From the NCBI GenBank assembly GCA_041161065.1, contig JBEAVE010000045.1, forward strand, positions 1 through 18,552: a stretch of DNA of 18,552 nucleotides, in the 5' to 3' direction. Shown here in pieces: positions 15,529-18,552 of this stretch (positions are counted from its first letter, which is position 1; the number at the start of each line of letters is the position of its first letter). Below the pieces are notes generated by a model. The model saw nothing but the letters and a program-made list of their open reading frames with translations, searched no databases and was not told where the DNA came from. The position numbers and the translations under genes were made by a program. Source of the DNA: DYRG01 sp041161065 (GTDB taxonomy: Bacteria; Pseudomonadota; Gammaproteobacteria; Beggiatoales; Beggiatoaceae).

Positions 15529-15832
15529 ATTAGAAGAAGATTTGCAAGAATTAAACAGTGCTGAAGAGTTCTTGGATTATTTTGAGATTCCTTTTGATCC
15601 AAAAATTGTTCATGTTAATCGTTTGCATATTTTACAGCGATTTCATGATTATTTGAAAAAATGCGATCAAAGTAATTTAGATAGTGAAATGTATCGCCAA
15701 CAATTGCAGCGCGCATATCAAGATTTTGTAGTTTCAGATGCACTTAAAGAAAAAGTGTTCAAAGTCTTTCGCCGTTTTGAACCCCAAGTGGTTTCTATTC
15801 CTATTTCTGCGATTTCTCGGAAACCCGCATGA
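15521..15832 (+). CDS. nifW: Nitrogenase-stabilising protein NifW
   Basis: NifW is a small cytoplasmic protein that binds the MoFe protein and aids its maturation or protects it from oxygen. This 103-residue copy has the family's N-terminal pattern, with an acidic helix (DLQELNSAEEFLDYF), then a basic loop ending NRLHILQRFHDYLKK, and the C-terminal YQDFVVSDALKEKVFKVF. Length is typical. It begins inside the TPR gene (8-base overlap, GGGAG upstream) and ends sharing ATGA with nifZ (4-base overlap), so its translation is coupled on both sides. No unusual residues seen. Confidence 0.9.
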   Translation: MCELEEDLQELNSAEEFLDYFEIPFDPKIVHVNRLHILQRFHDYLKKCDQSNLDSEMYRQQLQRAYQDFVVSDALKEKVFKVFRRFEPQVVSIPISAISRKPA

Positions 15833-16278
15833 TTCCTCAATTTGAATATGGAGAAACTGTTCGCGTCATTAGAAATATTCGCAATGACGGCACGTATCCT
15901 AATCTTGCGACCGGAGAATTGTTGGTTCGGCGCGGGACTGTCGGTTATGTGACAAATATTGGCACGTTTTTGCAGGATCAAATTATTTACACGGTGCATT
16001 TTTTGGAATTAGATCGAATGGTGGGGTGTCGAGAGGAAGAATTGCAATTAGCATCAATAGGTTGGATTCCCAGTCGTTTTGAATCGCGCGATAAAGTTCG
16101 AACGCTTAAAACCTTAACTATTCAAGGACAAATTGTGGCGGCACGCGGTGACATTGGCGAAGTTTTCAAGGTTCTCCGCGACCATGATACACTTATTTAT
16201 CAGGTTATTTTTGGCGATCGGGTTTTACAAGTCCCTGAATCGTCTTTAATTTCTATCGAGGAATGTTTCAATGAATGA
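15829..16278 (+). CDS. nifZ: NifZ with two NifZ domains
   Basis: NifZ acts in formation of the second P-cluster of the MoFe protein. The 149-residue protein contains two copies of the ~70-residue NifZ fold. The first (about 3-75) has FEYGETVRVIRNIRNDGTYP, RRGTVGYV and YTVHFLE. The second (about 82-145) has FESRDKVRTLKTLTIQG, RGDIGEVFKV and YQVIFGDRVLQVPESSL. The first copy keeps the standard motif better. The start ATG overlaps the nifW stop (ATGA), and the gene overlaps nifM by eight bases. Confidence 0.93.
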   Translation: MIPQFEYGETVRVIRNIRNDGTYPNLATGELLVRRGTVGYVTNIGTFLQDQIIYTVHFLELDRMVGCREEELQLASIGWIPSRFESRDKVRTLKTLTIQGQIVAARGDIGEVFKVLRDHDTLIYQVIFGDRVLQVPESSLISIEECFNE

Positions 16279-17104
16279 AGGTGTATTGGCATATCATGTG
16301 TTGCGGGTGGCGTTGGAAAAATTTACCAAGCCGCCTCGTGATCTTGATGAGGCGCAATTGTCGCAAATACGACAACAAGCTGAGCAAACCTTTGATTTAG
16401 AAAGCCGCGTCCTCGCAACGCCCGAAGCGCAAATGGTTGTTGTCGATATAAAGCAGTTAGATCAAGCGGTTGAAACTGTGCGGGCGCGTTATTCGAATGA
16501 AAATGATTTTTTTGCGGATTTACACGCTAACCATTTGAATTATGAAACATTACGGTCGGCGTTGTTTCGTGAGTTGAAATTCGATGCCGTGATGCGGTTG
16601 ATTAGTTCACAAATCCCCGATATTACAACGCAAGAAATAGAAAGTTTCTATCATCAACATAAAGAAAAGTTTTCGCGTCCAGAACGTCGGCGCGCTCGTC
16701 AAATTTTGATCACAACAAATGAACAATATCCAGAAAATCAATATGATAACGCTAAAAATCGTCTCATTAATATTGCAAATGAATTAAAACAACATTCACA
16801 TTTATTTGAAGAATACGCCCGCAAATATTCTGAGTGTCCGAGCGCATTACAAGGCGGATTATTGGGCGATATTCCTCGACATCATCTTTACCCTGCTTTA
16901 GATGTTGCTCTGTTTGAATTACAGCGGGGAGAAATAAGTTCTATTGTAGAATCTTCATTGGGTTTTCATCTGTTATTTTGTGAGGAAATCTTCCCCGCAG
17001 AAATCCTAACATTAGAACAAGTTTCTCGCAAAATTTACCAACATCTCCAAAATCATGCTCGCCAAACTTATCAACGGGCATGGTTAAAACAACGGGCGAA
17101 TTAA
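16271..17104 (+). CDS. nifM: NifM, parvulin-type peptidyl-prolyl isomerase for the Fe protein
   Basis: NifM is needed for folding of the nitrogenase iron protein NifH. The 277-residue protein has an N-terminal helical part (to about residue 135, with the NifM-like opening AYHVLRVALEKF) and a C-terminal PpiC/parvulin domain (about 137-240). That domain shows ARQILI, FEEYARKYSECPSALQGGLLGDI and GEISSIVESSLGFHLL. There is no signal peptide, unlike the periplasmic parvulins SurA and PpiD, which fits a cytoplasmic NifM. GAGGAA upstream supports the ATG at 16271, which overlaps nifZ by eight bases. It is the last gene of the operon and converges with gspE after only seven bases, with no hairpin terminator between. 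Confidence 0.93.
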   Translation: MNEGVLAYHVLRVALEKFTKPPRDLDEAQLSQIRQQAEQTFDLESRVLATPEAQMVVVDIKQLDQAVETVRARYSNENDFFADLHANHLNYETLRSALFRELKFDAVMRLISSQIPDITTQEIESFYHQHKEKFSRPERRRARQILITTNEQYPENQYDNAKNRLINIANELKQHSHLFEEYARKYSECPSALQGGLLGDIPRHHLYPALDVALFELQRGEISSIVESSLGFHLLFCEEIFPAEILTLEQVSRKIYQHLQNHARQTYQRAWLKQRAN

Positions 17105-17111
17105 ATTATTT

Positions 17112-18552
17112 CTAAATAGCTCGAGTGACGCGAACAATTTCCTCTGGTGTTGTTACGCCCGCATAAAGTTTTTCTAACGCATCTTGGCGCAATGTTCTCA
17201 TGTTTTCTTTTAAGGCTTGAACGCGAATGGCATTGGCATCGCCGCCTGATCCAATCACGTGGCGAATATCATCAGACATAATCAATAATTCGTAAATTCC
17301 TACCCGCCCGCGATAACCCGTTGAACCACATCGATCGCAACCTTTTCCTCGCTTTATTTTGGTTTCTTTTGAAATACCTAACAAACGGGATTCTTCATCA
17401 GAGAGTTCTACTTCGTGAGAACAATATTTGCACACTTTTCTAACCAACCGTTGCGCCATAATGCCTAACAAACTTGAACTAATCAAATACGAATCAACGC
17501 CCATATCTTGCAATCGAGTAATTGCTCCCGCCGCATCATTGGTATGTAAGGTTGAGAAAACCAAATGCCCCGTTAAAGCAGATTCAATTGCAATCGACGC
17601 GGTTTCGTGATCGCGGATTTCGCCGATCAAAATCACGTCGGGGTCTTGACGCACAATCGACCGCAAACCCGCCGCAAACGTTAGCCCAATTTTAGGATTG
17701 ACATGAATTTGTGTGATTCCCGACATTTGATATTCGACGGGGTCTTCAACGGTAATGATTTTTTGCGTGCCGGTGTTAATTTTTTCCAAAGTCCCGTATA
17801 AACTTGTGGTTTTTCCCGAACCCGTTGGACCGGTGACTAAAATCATCCCGAACGGTTGGCGAATAATATCGCTATATTTTTCAAGCACATCGACTGGCAT
17901 GCCAAGATGTTCAAGGCTCACGCCCGTATCACCGCGATCCAAAATCCGCAACACAATCGATTCGCCATGCACGCCCGGCAACGTCGACACCCGCATATCG
18001 AGGGTTTTGTGACCGATGTTGTATTGAATGCGACCATCTTGTGGGAGGCGTTTTTCGCCGATGTCCAATTTTGCCATTAATTTCAAGCGTGAAGCGACGG
18101 CGGGCGTAACTTTTGACGACAAACGCTCGATTTCGACCATCACCCCATCAACCCGACAACGCACGACTAACGCGGTTTCTTCGGGTTCAAAATGAATGTC
18201 GCTGGCGTTCAAATCTAATGCGCGTTCCATTAAATGATTCACCATTCGAATCACGGGGGCTTCGGAGGCTAAATCCTCTAAATATTCATTATCGACATCA
18301 AAGGAATCTGCACCCGTTTCTAATTGCGGCGTTAATTTAGATCTCCATAATTTTGTTAAGCGTTCGACTTCTTCTTCTGTGCCCGATACAAATTGGATTT
18401 GTTTTCCCAATAAGAAACGAATTTTTTCTCGATCTTCAATGCTGGGTAATAATTTGAAAATGATGCGACTTTCTTGAGGAAAATGCTCAGACGGCACAAT
18501 CCCTTTGTTCACTAATAATTGCGTAAAAACCGATCTCAACCGATCATTGTCC
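17112..18552 (-). CDS. gspE: Type II secretion ATPase GspE (5' end outside the window)
   Basis: GspE is the cytoplasmic hexameric ATPase that powers the type II secretion pseudopilus. Visible in order are the N2 region (EDLASEAPVIRMVNHLMERALDLNASDIHFEP), PQDGRI, Walker A GPTGSGKTTS, the Asp box (IITVEDPVEYQ), Walker B ILIGEIRD, the His box STLHTND, and a four-cysteine zinc site CKYC...CDRC before GYRGRVGIYELL. SSSLLGIMAQRLVR and the linker wording favour GspE over the pilus ATPase PilB. A TTG at 18539 could be taken as a start, but the frame stays open to the window edge (codons for Asp-Asn-Asp-Arg precede it), so the gene most likely begins beyond 18552. It is otherwise intact, with about 480 residues visible. 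No other gsp gene is in view. Confidence 0.93.
   Translation of the reverse strand, partial: DNDRLRSVFTQLLVNKGIVPSEHFPQESRIIFKLLPSIEDREKIRFLLGKQIQFVSGTEEEVERLTKLWRSKLTPQLETGADSFDVDNEYLEDLASEAPVIRMVNHLMERALDLNASDIHFEPEETALVVRCRVDGVMVEIERLSSKVTPAVASRLKLMAKLDIGEKRLPQDGRIQYNIGHKTLDMRVSTLPGVHGESIVLRILDRGDTGVSLEHLGMPVDVLEKYSDIIRQPFGMILVTGPTGSGKTTSLYGTLEKINTGTQKIITVEDPVEYQMSGITQIHVNPKIGLTFAAGLRSIVRQDPDVILIGEIRDHETASIAIESALTGHLVFSTLHTNDAAGAITRLQDMGVDSYLISSSLLGIMAQRLVRKVCKYCSHEVELSDEESRLLGISKETKIKRGKGCDRCGSTGYRGRVGIYELLIMSDDIRHVIGSGGDANAIRVQALKENMRTLRQDALEKLYAGVTTPEEIVRVTRAI

Noticed and set aside
17105..17111. Terminator between nifM and gspE
   Set aside because: The gap is only seven bases and I see no stem-loop there; transcripts probably overlap into the opposing gene.
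1..18552. CRISPR array, insertion sequence, or short direct-repeat families such as the TAACTGA heptamers reported from marine Beggiatoaceae
   Set aside because: No regularly spaced repeats, transposase genes or terminal inverted repeats were seen, and I found no TAACTGA runs in the gaps between genes.

Overview
The window looks like part of a low-to-moderate GC gammaproteobacterial chromosome. It combines periplasmic c-type cytochromes, a copper chaperone, a type II secretion ATPase, a polyphosphate kinase and a nitrogen-fixation operon whose gene order resembles the nifV...nifW-nifZ-nifM segment of Azotobacter-type clusters. A sulfur-oxidising relative of Beggiatoa/Thiothrix (Thiotrichales) is my best guess. 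It rests on overall flavour, not on a marker gene.

Left part (1-4840). A copper chaperone gene (PCuAC family) and a tRNA-Arg(CCG) lie on the minus strand. On the plus strand follow a secreted cytochrome with two c5-like haem domains, a single-gene restriction-modification candidate (PD-(D/E)XK-like nuclease plus NPPY adenine methyltransferase) and a class II cytochrome (c'/c556 type). Clear hairpin terminators follow the copper chaperone and the two-haem cytochrome, and a bidirectional one separates the c' gene from ppk.

Middle part (4838-9831, minus strand, transcribed right to left). A membrane-bound dCACHE-HAMP class III adenylate cyclase is followed by thiol peroxidase (tpx) and polyphosphate kinase (ppk1). 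A hairpin plus T-run sits between tpx and ppk1 with almost no room for a promoter after it. Divergent from the cyclase is a large, AT-rich plus-strand gene: three tandem ~131-residue modules fused to a PAPS-type sulfotransferase. It converges with malQ (4-alpha-glucanotransferase).

Right part (13700-18552). A sigma-54 (-24/-12) promoter with an upstream NifA-type site drives a tightly packed plus-strand operon: nifV, a TPR-like gene of unknown function, nifW, nifZ and nifM. The last four genes overlap each other by 4-8 bases. The main anomaly is that nifV, otherwise full length and well conserved, has a single in-frame TAA just before its metal-binding HxH motif. Neither half can be a working homocitrate synthase alone, so it is a fresh nonsense mutation, a sequence error, or a gene that needs stop-codon readthrough. 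The window ends inside gspE on the minus strand, converging with nifM.

I see no CRISPR array, no insertion sequence and no rRNA. The strongest candidates for something new are the interrupted nifV, the unnamed TPR gene in the nif operon, the repeat-sulfotransferase fusion and the compact restriction-modification gene.
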